Part shown: in pieces, positions 24,948-32,803 of the stretch
Position numbering within the stretch: position 1 is the first letter of the stretch
How the letters are laid out: the number at the start of each line of letters is the position of its first letter
Origin: an uncultured Acidimicrobiaceae bacterium
GTDB taxonomy: Bacteria > Actinomycetota > Acidimicrobiia > Spongiisociales > UBA5794
DNA: 32,803 nt
Assembly: GCA_947258375.1 (NCBI GenBank)
Contig: CAMYIJ010000031.1
Coordinates: 1 to 32,803, forward strand
Reading direction: 5' to 3'
Program-made: the position numbers and the translations under genes
The notes under the pieces: generated by a model
What the model was told of the DNA's origin: nothing
Databases searched by the model: none
What the model saw: only the letters and a program-made list of their open reading frames with translations

Positions 24948-25655
24948 ATGGAGTTCACCCTTCTCTTCGCAGCTGCGATCGCCTACGTCACCGGAGCGAT
25001 CGCCCTGCGCTGGGAAGCGGCCCGGGGCAATGCCGCCGACTGCGCCCGTGACCTCGGAGAGATCTTGCTGACCGCTGCAGTGGTCGGCGTAGCCGTCGGC
25101 CGCCTCACCGCCATGATCGGCAGCGGGGTCAATCCGCTGACGAGCCCGCTGGACGTACTGATCGTGCGCGGTGGCGTCGCCACGGGGCCGGCGGCACTGG
25201 CCGCGATGGCGACGGTGGCCTTCGCGGCCCGCGATGACCTCATCGTCGTCGCCGACGCCCTGGCGGTTGCCACTCTCGCCGCCCTCGGCGGTTGGCAGCT
25301 CGGCTGCCTTCCCCGCGAGGCCTGCCTGGGATCGCCGACCGATCTGCCATGGGCGATGACCCAGCCGGGCAGCACGGTCGGGCGCCACCCGGTGGAACTG
25401 TACGCCGCGGCCATTTACCTGGTGGCCGCAGCCGGGCTGGCGGTGCTGCGCAAGCGACGGCCGGCCCCCGGACTCCCCGCCGCGACGGCCCTGTTCGTCG
25501 CGGCGGCCGGTCGCCTGGTGACGGAACCTCTGCGACCGAGCCTCGGTGGAGGGCCGATCTGGTGGTACATGACAGGGGTTGCGGTCGGAGTCGGCGCTGC
25601 CGCCTGGGCGCGCCGCCACCGCCCGGTCAGTCCTCCGCTGGCAGCCCCGCCTTAG
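24948..25655 (+). CDS. Divergent Lgt-like (prolipoprotein diacylglyceryl transferase family) membrane protein
   Basis: A 235-aa, multi-helix membrane protein. GRLTAMIGSG, VRGGVATGPAALAA and especially SPTDLPWAMTQPGS followed by HPVELYAA recall the Lgt sequence G-R-P-T-D-L-P-W...H-P-x-x-L-Y. EPLRPSLGGGPIWW near the C-terminus is similar to the last Lgt arginine region. It is shorter than most Lgt proteins, and several catalytic-loop residues are hard to place, so it may be a paralogue with another role. It begins directly after the TlpA-like stop. Its last 29 nt overlap the convergent hotdog gene. Lgt acts at the membrane on lipoprotein precursors. Confidence 0.7.
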   Translation: MEFTLLFAAAIAYVTGAIALRWEAARGNAADCARDLGEILLTAAVVGVAVGRLTAMIGSGVNPLTSPLDVLIVRGGVATGPAALAAMATVAFAARDDLIVVADALAVATLAALGGWQLGCLPREACLGSPTDLPWAMTQPGSTVGRHPVELYAAAIYLVAAAGLAVLRKRRPAPGLPAATALFVAAAGRLVTEPLRPSLGGGPIWWYMTGVAVGVGAAAWARRHRPVSPPLAAPP

Positions 25656-26022
25656 ACAGGAAGCGTTCGCGATCGACGATGACGCGAGAGTGGGTGCCGC
25701 TGGCCACGATCTGGTCTCCTTCGTAAGCGCGGAGGGCGAACTCGACCCGGGAGCCCTCCATTGCGGTGACTTCCGCTTCAGCGCGCACTGCGGCACCAAC
25801 GAGCGTGGCGGCGACGTGGTCCACGGCGATGTGGATACCGACGGTCGTCAGCCCTTCCGGCAGACCTCCCAGCGCAGCCACGGCGGCTGCTTCCAGCCAG
25901 GCCACCACTCGCGGCGTGGCCAGCACCGGCACCTCGCCACTGCCCAGGGCGATGGCGGTGTCGCCCTGCGTTACCTGATCGATGTGATTACCGCTGCGAC
26001 CGGCGGCGTTGTAGGTAGTCAT
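25627..26022 (-). CDS. Small hotdog-fold thioesterase-like protein
   Basis: A 131-aa protein resembling FlK/YbgC-type hotdog thioesterases. VLATPRVVAWLEAAAVAAL fits the central helix, GIHIAVDHVAATLVGAAVRA the second strand region, and VEFALRAYEGDQIVASGTHS a typical third strand with the Gly-Thr-His turn. ATG 26022 is chosen. The longer frame to 26130 starts inside a terminator hairpin and shows no similarity. Substrate unknown. It is tail-to-tail with, and overlaps, the Lgt-like gene. Confidence 0.75.
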   Translation of the reverse strand: MTTYNAAGRSGNHIDQVTQGDTAIALGSGEVPVLATPRVVAWLEAAAVAALGGLPEGLTTVGIHIAVDHVAATLVGAAVRAEAEVTAMEGSRVEFALRAYEGDQIVASGTHSRVIVDRERFLSKAGLPAED

Positions 26023-26113
26023 GGGTCCATTGTGCCCCGCCCGAGCACGGCGTGCCGACCCGAGGGGGGTTGAGGGCCGGCGGCAGAGGGCGTCTGGCGC
26101 ATCGCCTACGAAG

Positions 26114-26147
26114 GAGGGCCCGGCGATCATGCGATCGCCGGGCCCTC
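26114..26147 (-). terminator. Strong hairpin terminator after the LVIVD/PA gene
   Basis: GAGGGCCCGGCGATC (26114-26128) pairs perfectly over 15 bp with GATCGCCGGGCCCTC (26133-26147) around ATGC. It lies 46 bp beyond the stop of the minus-strand secreted protein and before the hotdog gene. There is no T-tract. Nothing else is evident in the 26023-26192 gap. Confidence 0.75.
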
Positions 26148-26192
26148 TCTAGATCGCCACAGTATGGGTGACGAGCCTCTCGGTCGGATCGT

Positions 26193-28127
26193 CTACGGAG
26201 CGTCGCAGTACCAGATCCCGTCGGGGTTCTCGCACGAGAACGTGAAGATGTACAGACCGTTGTTGCGGTCCGATGCCAGGATCACCTGGGTATCTTCGCC
26301 GTCGATCTCCATCCGGTCGACGTGCACGCCCCAGAAGTTGGAGCCACCGTCCTCCTCGATCCAGCGACCCACCTCGTGGACATTCTGGGAGTAGCTGCCC
26401 TCGTCGTTCGAGTTGTCGTGGAAGTGCCCGGGTCGATACTCGAGCGCCCGCATGCCAAGCGAGTACCACGACACGAACATTCGCGGGCCCGCGGTGAAGC
26501 TTGGCGTGACGCCCTGCGTGTCCGGATCGGCCTCGACGTTGTGCATCGTCAGGTCGCCGAAATCGGTCCCCCAGCACACGTCGTTACCATCAGCGTCGAC
26601 GCCACACTCCTGCACTGTCTGCTCCGGTGCGTAGTACCCGAGCTCACCCATCTGCGGGATCGTCGCAGTGTTGCCACTCGCCTGACCACCAATCGGCACC
26701 GTGACGTCGCCACCGGTGTTGTTGATGACGTGCAGATAGCCCCAGCCGTCGAAGATCGAGCTAGCCGAAACCGGCAGGCCCTGGTTGGCCTTGATGGCGT
26801 CGCCGTCTGACTGACCGATGAACACACCGGGAATCGTCGGGATGGCATTGTCGCCGGGCGACATGTTGAGCAGGCCATCACCGGAGTTGTTGGCGATGAT
26901 GTAACCCTCGTAACCCGCCGCCTCGGCGTTGGCTCCCTTGTCGGAGAAGAAGCACGCACCACGATCGATGAGCGCTACCTGCGGCTCTGCGACCGTCGGG
27001 GCCGGCACGCTGGCGCAACCGTCTCCACCTGCGTACTCGACATTCCCGGCGAGTGTGTTCGGGTCATCGCCGAACAGTGCAACACCGGCCGGGTAGTCTG
27101 CGCCGTCATAGGTGATGGCGAAGCTGGACGGTGAGAAGTCCTCGTCGCCTCCGAAGATGTAGTCACCGTTGCCACCGAACACGGCCGCATGCGCGTTGCC
27201 CTCATACGGCTCGCCGGTGATCGGCTCCGGATCGACATAGGTCGAGTCATCCAAGTAGACCGGGTTGGCCGGATCCGTCACATCCAGTGTCACGAAGCCC
27301 GCGTCCCAGTACGACACGACTGCAGTCGGAACACCATCGATGATCTCGACCCAGTTGTCATGGTTGTTGATAGTCGCCGACGAACCGGTCTCGAACTGAC
27401 CGTCGTCGAAAGCTCCGGCGGCGAACCAGTCGAGCGCGCCGGTGATGCTGAGCAACCTGGGCGACTGCGGATTGGTTATGTCGACGAAGAAGGTATCGAA
27501 GAAGTCGAACGTGTCGGCGGTGCCGATCAGATAGCTCTTACCCTCCCAGTCCCACGGGAACGTGTTGTGCACGCCGCCGAACTCGAGGTAGTTCTTCTTC
27601 AGCGCCTTCGGCTTGGTCGGGTCGGTGACGTCATACAGGCTGATGCCGCCCTGGCCGACTTGGAATGGTGCGCCGCTGCCATTGCCGTTGATGCCGGACT
27701 GTGCCCAGCCTGGGATCTGCATCCCGCACGGTTCCTGCGTCGTGATCAGCACGTCGGTGTCGCCGACGGTATGCACCCTGACATCGTTGATGCGCGTGTT
27801 CGGCGCCGACGGGATACTCGCCACCGTGGCGCCCTCCGTGTCGGGGTATTGGGCGACCGCAGCCGCCATGTCGACGACGAAGACCCCGGCGGCGCTACAC
27901 GGGTTCTGGAACGTCCCAATGTAGGCGTAGCCGTTGTGCGACCACACGTCGGTGTAGTTCCCGTCGATCACGCCCGCCAGAGTGTCGCGGCCGACGACCT
28001 CGAAGCCGTAGTTGACGTCCTTGGGGATATGGCCGTCGTTGGGACTGTCGTGTGCCAGCCCGGCGGTCGGCGTGAGCGCTGCCATCAGCAACAGGGCCGA
28101 TGCCAGAAAGACCAAGCGTCTTCTCAT
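26193..28127 (-). CDS. Secreted LVIVD beta-propeller protein with PA-domain insert
   Basis: A 644-aa exported protein. Residues 1-25 are a Sec signal peptide (cut near LAHA/D). LVIVD-like propeller blades recur as GISLYDVTDPTKPKALKK, FFVDITNPQSPRLLSITGAL and GFVTLDVTDPANPVYLDD. Residues ~355-470 resemble a protease-associated (PA) domain, with QVALIDRGACFFSDKGANAE, GYEGYIIANNSGDG and PGVFIGQSDGDAI. More propeller-like sequence follows, with acidic D/N-rich loops that could bind calcium. No catalytic motif is seen, so binding or adhesion is likely. ATG 28127 has GGAGG 5 nt upstream. It precedes a strong terminator and seems monocistronic. Confidence 0.82.
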   Translation of the reverse strand: MRRRLVFLASALLLMAALTPTAGLAHDSPNDGHIPKDVNYGFEVVGRDTLAGVIDGNYTDVWSHNGYAYIGTFQNPCSAAGVFVVDMAAAVAQYPDTEGATVASIPSAPNTRINDVRVHTVGDTDVLITTQEPCGMQIPGWAQSGINGNGSGAPFQVGQGGISLYDVTDPTKPKALKKNYLEFGGVHNTFPWDWEGKSYLIGTADTFDFFDTFFVDITNPQSPRLLSITGALDWFAAGAFDDGQFETGSSATINNHDNWVEIIDGVPTAVVSYWDAGFVTLDVTDPANPVYLDDSTYVDPEPITGEPYEGNAHAAVFGGNGDYIFGGDEDFSPSSFAITYDGADYPAGVALFGDDPNTLAGNVEYAGGDGCASVPAPTVAEPQVALIDRGACFFSDKGANAEAAGYEGYIIANNSGDGLLNMSPGDNAIPTIPGVFIGQSDGDAIKANQGLPVSASSIFDGWGYLHVINNTGGDVTVPIGGQASGNTATIPQMGELGYYAPEQTVQECGVDADGNDVCWGTDFGDLTMHNVEADPDTQGVTPSFTAGPRMFVSWYSLGMRALEYRPGHFHDNSNDEGSYSQNVHEVGRWIEEDGGSNFWGVHVDRMEIDGEDTQVILASDRNNGLYIFTFSCENPDGIWYCDAP

Positions 28128-28204
28128 ACATTCCTCCTCGCCCGCACGACACCGCGCGACCCAGGGAGGGTCGAAGAAACTTGGCGCGCGCCAGCAAGAC
28201 GAAC

Positions 28205-28255
28205 GTAACAGAGAGGAGACGGCAGGACCTCAAGATGGCGTTAAGGTCTCTTAAC
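28205..28255 (-). promoter_or_regulatory. Possible promoter with upstream TTAA repeat site
   Basis: On the minus strand TTGAGG (28228-28233) is followed after 17 nt by TGTTAC (28205-28210). Just upstream, GTTAAG and CTTAAC (28240-28245 and 28250-28255) form a 6-bp inverted repeat, also readable as TTAA units 10 bp apart, placed like an activator site. The -10 match is weak. The 28128-28279 gap holds nothing else that I recognise. Confidence 0.35.
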
Positions 28256-28279
28256 CTCCAGCGAAGCACGGCCACCCTG

Positions 28280-31009
28280 CTATTGCTTGCGGCGTCGCCT
28301 CAGCAGCTGCGCAAGAGTCTCCTCCTCCGGCAGCGCCTCACGGCGCGGTACCGGCCCAGCCGGCTTCGGAGCATCGCCTGAAGCAGGCTCTGGCGGTTCC
28401 TCAGAAGTGTCGAGAGCCGCAACCGGGCGCTTCGCAGCGGGCCGCATTGCCTCACGCCACACTTCGAAATCACCGCGGGCCACCACAATGCGTCGCAGGG
28501 CAACGTCGGCGAGAAAGAGCGCCAGCGCCAGGGCCGCCAGCCACGGCCACAGCGGGGTTGCCGCGTCCCCGCGCACCGGGGCGGCCTCGAAAGCGCTGAC
28601 CGCTTCTGGATCGACCCTCCCGGAGGTCGCATCGGCGATGTCGCTGGCCAGCGTCGGATCGGGATCACGGAACGCGAACTCGTCGGCGTAGCCTGCGATC
28701 ACACCGCCGCTGCCCGAGGCCAGTGTTCCTGAGGGATCCTCCACCTGCACCGCGACCCAATAGGCACCGGCTGCGGCGACGGGCACCCGGGCGCCGAACG
28801 TCGTCTCGTCACTGCGCTGCAACGGTTGCATGGTCACGTTGCCGTCTGAGTCGCGGATCGTGGCGATCCCCACCGCGTCCAACGGAACCGACGCCTGATA
28901 CTCAATCTCGAGGGTGCCGCCGTCGAGGCGCACCGAAGGCGGCGTCTCACGGCCTGGTGGCAGCACGTCGGAGACCATCCGACCCCAGAAGTCAACGAAC
29001 CCATCCCACTCGACCCAATCGGCCGACCAGCGCACTGTGGCATCGGACGTCCACACCGCGGCCCGGCCGAGGCCCCGCTGCCAGGTGGCGAAGAGCGGAT
29101 CACCGGCGCCGACTTCGAGCGGCACCGCCGCCGTCGGCTTGGTCTTGGTCAGCACATAGCCACCCAGAGGCGGTGTCGCCGTCAGGCCGACGGTGACTTG
29201 GGAAACGGCGCCGAGGGTCGGGAAGAAGGCCCCTTCCGCAATGAGCGGGCGCGACACCCGCAGCGTCTCCTCGATGAAGATATCCGGAATGGCGTCGAGA
29301 TCCCGACCCGGGTAGTACTGGCCGCCACCCAGCGCAGCGGCTCGCCTCAGGGTTTCGCCGGTCCCCTCGCCCGTACCGAGCACCGAGAGGGTGATCCCGG
29401 CGTCGGCAATCTCCTGGGCCATCGGCAGCAGATTGCGATCGTTCCCCCAGCCGTCAGTGAACAGCACCATATGGCGGATCTCCTCGGGGGCGTCCTGCAG
29501 CGACTCGAGGGCCTCACGCAGCGCCACCACGATTTCCGTGTCGCCCTCCGGCGTCAGCGTCGCCAACGCACCAGCGACGGTGGCTTCATCCGGTTTGGTG
29601 TCGAGCGGCAACGCCCAGCGAAGACCCGACGTGAAGGCCAGCACTCCGACACGATCTGAGTCCTGCAGAGCCGAAATGGCGAGACCTGCACCGGCGCGCG
29701 AGATGTCGGTCTTGTTGACGCCGCCCTGCTCCGACAGGCTGTGCTCCCCGCCCCCGCAATGGCAATCGGCCATGCTGCCGGAAGTGTCGATGACGAGAAC
29801 CTCGGCAACCGGCTGGCGACGGATGAGGTCGTCCGGGTTGCTGGACACGGGCAGGATCTTCTCCAGCGACGACGAGGCGTAGTCACCGAGGCCGAACGTG
29901 CTGTCGCCACCGACAACCAGAAGCCCCCGGCCCAGATCCTCGACAAACGCCGCGAGGTCCGCGGACTGAGCCTCTGCGGGTGCCGGGACATTGACCAGGA
30001 CCACGGCGTCGTAATTGAGCAGCTCGGCGGCCGACGGAACTGCTGCCAGCGTCGCCACCTTCATGTCGCCGGCCGTGAGCGCCCGCGCCAGCTCGGCACC
30101 ATCGCCGACCTTCCCCTCGACGATTGCCACGCTCGCCGCCCCGAGCACTTCGACGATCACTTCGCTCACGTTGTTCTCAGAGACCGCGTCAAACTCAGCG
30201 ACAACCTCGGCCTTGATCGGAAGGGTGCCGGTGGTCCCGGCCGGAATCTCGAATTCGACGTTGTTGGCGCCCGTGACCAGGTCGGTGACCACCTCGTACG
30301 TTTGACCACCCGTTGTCACCACCACGGTCGCCAGCCCGGATGCCGTCGCTTGGACCGATACCCTCACCGGGACGGACTCGCCCTCGCGCACGACAACCGG
30401 GGCGTCGACACGGGTAACGAGGGCATCCGATGCCCGCCCCGTGTCCAGCCGGACGATGTCGACGGCAACGCCCTCGTCGGCCACCGCGGCCGCCGCCGCC
30501 CGGGCATTACCCGTCGTCTCGACACCGTCGGTGAGCACCACGATGCGCCGCGAGCCCTCCGTCGGCAGCACCGCAGCCGCTCCATGCAGGGCCGCGGCGA
30601 GATCGGTCGAGCTCGAGTCGACGATTGTGCGGACCTCGTCAAAGGCAGGATTCGACGAAAGTGCGGTGTCGAGCCGCAATTCCTTCCCGAAGACCGCGAT
30701 CGCCGCAGTGTCTTCAGCGCCTGCCGCATCGAGCGCTGCGATCACATATGCCTCCTGCGCGGCCCTCGCCTCGGACGTAACCGAGGCAGATCGGTCCAGG
30801 AGGAACAGCACCGATCTCTGTGACGAACCCATGATCAGAATCGGCTGTGTCAGCGCCAGCACCAGGAGTGTCACCCCCAACATGCGCAGCCCCACCGCCA
30901 CTCGATGCTGTGCCACCGGCACCGCCCGCCGTCCCGAGCGCGCCACCAGGACAACCACGACGAGGAGGGGCGGTAGCGCGGCCAGCCACCAGGGGTACAG
31001 CAAGCTCAC
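28280..31009 (-). CDS. Large membrane protein with two VWA domains and a GATase-like domain
   Basis: A ~909-aa protein. Two N-terminal helices (~9-23 and ~42-60) precede a first VWA domain with MIDAS D72-R-S-A-S76. A beta-sandwich region and a glutamine-amidotransferase-like domain follow (NYDAVVLVNVPAP and LGRGLLVVGGDSTFGLGDY). The second VWA domain has MIDAS D408-T-S-G-S412 with an unusual Cys-rich insert (C416-H-C418, then E-H) before GGVNKTDISRAGAGLAI. A C-terminal helix (WPWLAALALALFLADVAL) anchors a charged tail. VWA domains bind proteins through metal. GTG 31009 overlaps the upstream BatA-like stop, so the two form an operon. Role unknown, probably envelope-related. Confidence 0.88.
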   Translation of the reverse strand: MSLLYPWWLAALPPLLVVVVLVARSGRRAVPVAQHRVAVGLRMLGVTLLVLALTQPILIMGSSQRSVLFLLDRSASVTSEARAAQEAYVIAALDAAGAEDTAAIAVFGKELRLDTALSSNPAFDEVRTIVDSSSTDLAAALHGAAAVLPTEGSRRIVVLTDGVETTGNARAAAAAVADEGVAVDIVRLDTGRASDALVTRVDAPVVVREGESVPVRVSVQATASGLATVVVTTGGQTYEVVTDLVTGANNVEFEIPAGTTGTLPIKAEVVAEFDAVSENNVSEVIVEVLGAASVAIVEGKVGDGAELARALTAGDMKVATLAAVPSAAELLNYDAVVLVNVPAPAEAQSADLAAFVEDLGRGLLVVGGDSTFGLGDYASSSLEKILPVSSNPDDLIRRQPVAEVLVIDTSGSMADCHCGGGEHSLSEQGGVNKTDISRAGAGLAISALQDSDRVGVLAFTSGLRWALPLDTKPDEATVAGALATLTPEGDTEIVVALREALESLQDAPEEIRHMVLFTDGWGNDRNLLPMAQEIADAGITLSVLGTGEGTGETLRRAAALGGGQYYPGRDLDAIPDIFIEETLRVSRPLIAEGAFFPTLGAVSQVTVGLTATPPLGGYVLTKTKPTAAVPLEVGAGDPLFATWQRGLGRAAVWTSDATVRWSADWVEWDGFVDFWGRMVSDVLPPGRETPPSVRLDGGTLEIEYQASVPLDAVGIATIRDSDGNVTMQPLQRSDETTFGARVPVAAAGAYWVAVQVEDPSGTLASGSGGVIAGYADEFAFRDPDPTLASDIADATSGRVDPEAVSAFEAAPVRGDAATPLWPWLAALALALFLADVALRRIVVARGDFEVWREAMRPAAKRPVAALDTSEEPPEPASGDAPKPAGPVPRREALPEEETLAQLLRRRRKQ

Positions 31010-32803
31010 GAGGCAACCTCCGGACCGGTCCGCCGCAGCCGGGGCCACGGTCTGCCGAAGGCCACCCACCATTCGAGAAGGATGATCAGCAGAAGGAGCG
31101 CGAGGATCAGCGGAGCCCACTCCCGTAACAGCGTGCCTTCCTCGATTGTGGCCGCTTCGTCCGCCGTCGTCGAGATCTGCCGGGAGACTCCTGCCGACTC
31201 GGTGGCCACGAACTGGCGCGCCGCCAGAGCCGCTCCCGCCGGCTCGCCCGCTTCGTCGCGGTACTCGACCCGATAAACGCCGGGCGTCGCAGTCGCCGCA
31301 AAGCTGTTCGCCTCCGCAGGACGTGTGAGGAGTTCACCGCCGGGTAGAGCGATTATCGAGGTGCCGCCGGCGGGTGGAGTGAGCCCGATCGGTGTGCCTG
31401 CCGGAGCGGTTGACGTCGCCGCCACGCGGCTGCCGCCGAGCCAATCGAGGATCCGGGCACCAAGTATCGGAAACGTCACCTGCACCGGCAGGTTCGAGCG
31501 CACCACGTCAAAGGTGAAGTAGATAGCACGATGCCCGTCGACTTCTCCCATCAGCACAAGCGGGACGTCGCCGGCACGCACGATCGGAAGCCAGCCGGGC
31601 GCCGCGACGATGTCGGCCTCGGCGATCGCCACATCAGAGAGATCGAGACCCTCGAGGAGCGGCTCGCCAGGACGCTGGAACGTGACGATCGGCGCTTCGA
31701 GGCGTCCCTGCACGGTAACGCCGGCCGGTGGCGTCTGCGGCGCAATGATCCACGCCGGACGGTCGACGATCATGGCATCGCCGCCGTCAACAACGAGAAC
31801 GTCCGGAGGCGCCCCCGCGGCCGGCCGCAACCCTGGAACCGACTCCACGAGGGCGTTGAGGAACGGGGATCCTTCACCGGTCACGGTCACCGCCAGATCG
31901 ACGCCGGCCGAAAGCACCAGGCTGGACGTGTCATCGAGCGGATTGGCGTCGGAGAGGCCGATGAGCTGCGCCGTCACCGCCTGCCCGGGACCGGCGTCGA
32001 CGGCCACTATTTGCCGGCTGCTCTCTCCGGCGTCGAGATCAAATCCAACCGACCCGACTTCGAGCCCGTCGACGAGTAGGTGCGCCGTCACGGCTCGGGC
32101 TCCCAGGCCGAAGTTTGTGGCTTCGAGGAAAAGCCGGGTTGCTCCCTCTCCCGGAACTCCTGTACCGAAGCCCGTGATGGCGACATTGTCGCCCGTGGCA
32201 TCGAACAGGACGTGGCGCGCCTCGGCCACCGGTTCCTCCAGAGCCCCAGCGATTCCTCCGTCGCTGAGGATCAGCAGTGTCGTCGATCTATCCGGCGTCG
32301 CCAGCCCCCGCGCCAGGCGAAGAGCCCCGCTGAGGTCGGCGGCGGCCCCGCCGGCATGAATCGAGTCGAGGGCGTCGAGCACCGAGTCGGGCTCGCGGGC
32401 GAACGCCGCGAGCACCCTGGGCTCCGCGTTCGCCTCGACGACGGATATGAGCTGAGCTTCGCTCGTGTCGGCGGCGAGGTCGCGGGCCTGCTCTAGCGCC
32501 GCCTCGAGGCGGCCGGCCGTCGCCATCGATCCCGAGGAGTCGATAAGCATCACCGTGTGCGGACCCAGAAGCGTCTGCTCCCGAAAGAACGGTCGCCCGA
32601 GCAACACCGAGAAGCCAATGAGAGCCAGCAGCTGCAGTAGCAGCGCCCCGGTGATCTTGAGCCGCTGCCACGGCAGAGCCGCCGAGACGAACTGCTCCTC
32701 TCCGGCCCACAGGAGAACGCTGGGCACCTCGAATCGCTGCCGCCGGCTGCGCAGCATGTACAACACCACAAGCGGTATCGACAGGGCCAGCAGACCCAGC
32801 GCG
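31006..32803 (-). CDS. BatA-like VWA membrane protein (5' end beyond window)
   Basis: About 598 residues are present, and the frame runs off the right edge. The first residues (ALGLLALSIPLVVLYMLRSR) match the N-terminal membrane segment of BatA/Aerotolerance-type proteins, so only a few residues are missing. A second helix (ITGALLLQLLALIGFSVLLG) precedes a VWA domain with an intact MIDAS (VMLIDSSGSM). Beta-rich external-type domains follow, then a final helix (LILALLLLIILLEWWVAFG) and a basic end. Bat proteins often occur with MoxR ATPases and act in envelope stress or assembly. MoxR and DUF58 genes would be expected just outside. It couples to the double-VWA gene by a 4-nt overlap. Confidence 0.87.
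   Translation of the reverse strand, partial: ALGLLALSIPLVVLYMLRSRRQRFEVPSVLLWAGEEQFVSAALPWQRLKITGALLLQLLALIGFSVLLGRPFFREQTLLGPHTVMLIDSSGSMATAGRLEAALEQARDLAADTSEAQLISVVEANAEPRVLAAFAREPDSVLDALDSIHAGGAAADLSGALRLARGLATPDRSTTLLILSDGGIAGALEEPVAEARHVLFDATGDNVAITGFGTGVPGEGATRLFLEATNFGLGARAVTAHLLVDGLEVGSVGFDLDAGESSRQIVAVDAGPGQAVTAQLIGLSDANPLDDTSSLVLSAGVDLAVTVTGEGSPFLNALVESVPGLRPAAGAPPDVLVVDGGDAMIVDRPAWIIAPQTPPAGVTVQGRLEAPIVTFQRPGEPLLEGLDLSDVAIAEADIVAAPGWLPIVRAGDVPLVLMGEVDGHRAIYFTFDVVRSNLPVQVTFPILGARILDWLGGSRVAATSTAPAGTPIGLTPPAGGTSIIALPGGELLTRPAEANSFAATATPGVYRVEYRDEAGEPAGAALAARQFVATESAGVSRQISTTADEAATIEEGTLLREWAPLILALLLLIILLEWWVAFGRPWPRLRRTGPEVAS

Noticed and set aside
26023..26130. N-terminal extension of the hotdog protein
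   Set aside because: It begins within the terminator hairpin loop and has no similarity to the family. ATG 26022 is better.
1..32803. tRNA, rRNA, CRISPR array, IS element or prophage
   Set aside because: No tRNA T-loop/CCA pattern, no regularly spaced repeats, and no transposase, integrase or phage structural gene was recognised on reading both strands.

Overview
The window is GC-rich, densely packed bacterial DNA with short gaps, many GTG starts and many 4-nt stop/start overlaps. Gene content (three-piece proton-translocating transhydrogenase, CDC48-like AAA ATPase, DEDD exonuclease-GIY-YIG fusion, Septum_form protein, fasciclin lipoprotein, ECF sigma with zinc-finger anti-sigma) suggests an actinobacterium, possibly an uncultured Acidimicrobiia-type lineage. 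That placement is inference from remembered family distributions; no 16S or tRNA gene was seen. Both ends cut genes: a MarR-type regulator on the left and a BatA-like protein on the right.

Layout. 1-2.0 kb: MarR-type fragment, then a minus-strand operon of ECF sigma factor, soluble zinc-finger anti-sigma factor and small MscS-like channel. 2.3-7.0 kb, plus: pntAA-pntAB-pntB, a nitroreductase and metK. 7.0-7.9 kb, minus: AlkA-like DNA glycosylase. 8.0-12.7 kb, plus: Septum_form membrane protein, TesB-like thioesterase, a large TPM-domain membrane protein with a Gly/Ser/Trp tail, and a SpoU-type rRNA methyltransferase. 12.9-16.6 kb, plus: a DEDDh exonuclease/GIY-YIG fusion with a perfect LexA-type SOS box in its promoter, then a two-ring AAA ATPase. 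16.8-17.4 kb: fasciclin lipoprotein. 17.5-25.7 kb: histidine biosynthesis. hisA (minus) is divergent from a TrpR/YerC-like regulator followed by hisG-D-C-B-H-F-IE, then a TlpA-like lipoprotein and a divergent Lgt-like membrane protein. 25.6-32.8 kb, minus: small hotdog protein, secreted LVIVD/PA-domain protein, and two large von Willebrand A membrane proteins.

How the genes work together. The his cluster encodes every step from PRPP to histidine except a recognisable histidinol-phosphatase. The regulator gene and a 24-bp inverted repeat between the divergent hisA and hisG units suggest local feedback control. The transhydrogenase genes exchange reducing equivalents between NAD and NADP. The fusion nuclease is probably damage-inducible.

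Signs outside the genes include two related REP-like palindromes, both in gaps between convergent genes, and several strong hairpins and candidate operators. No tRNA, rRNA, CRISPR array, transposase or prophage gene was recognised.
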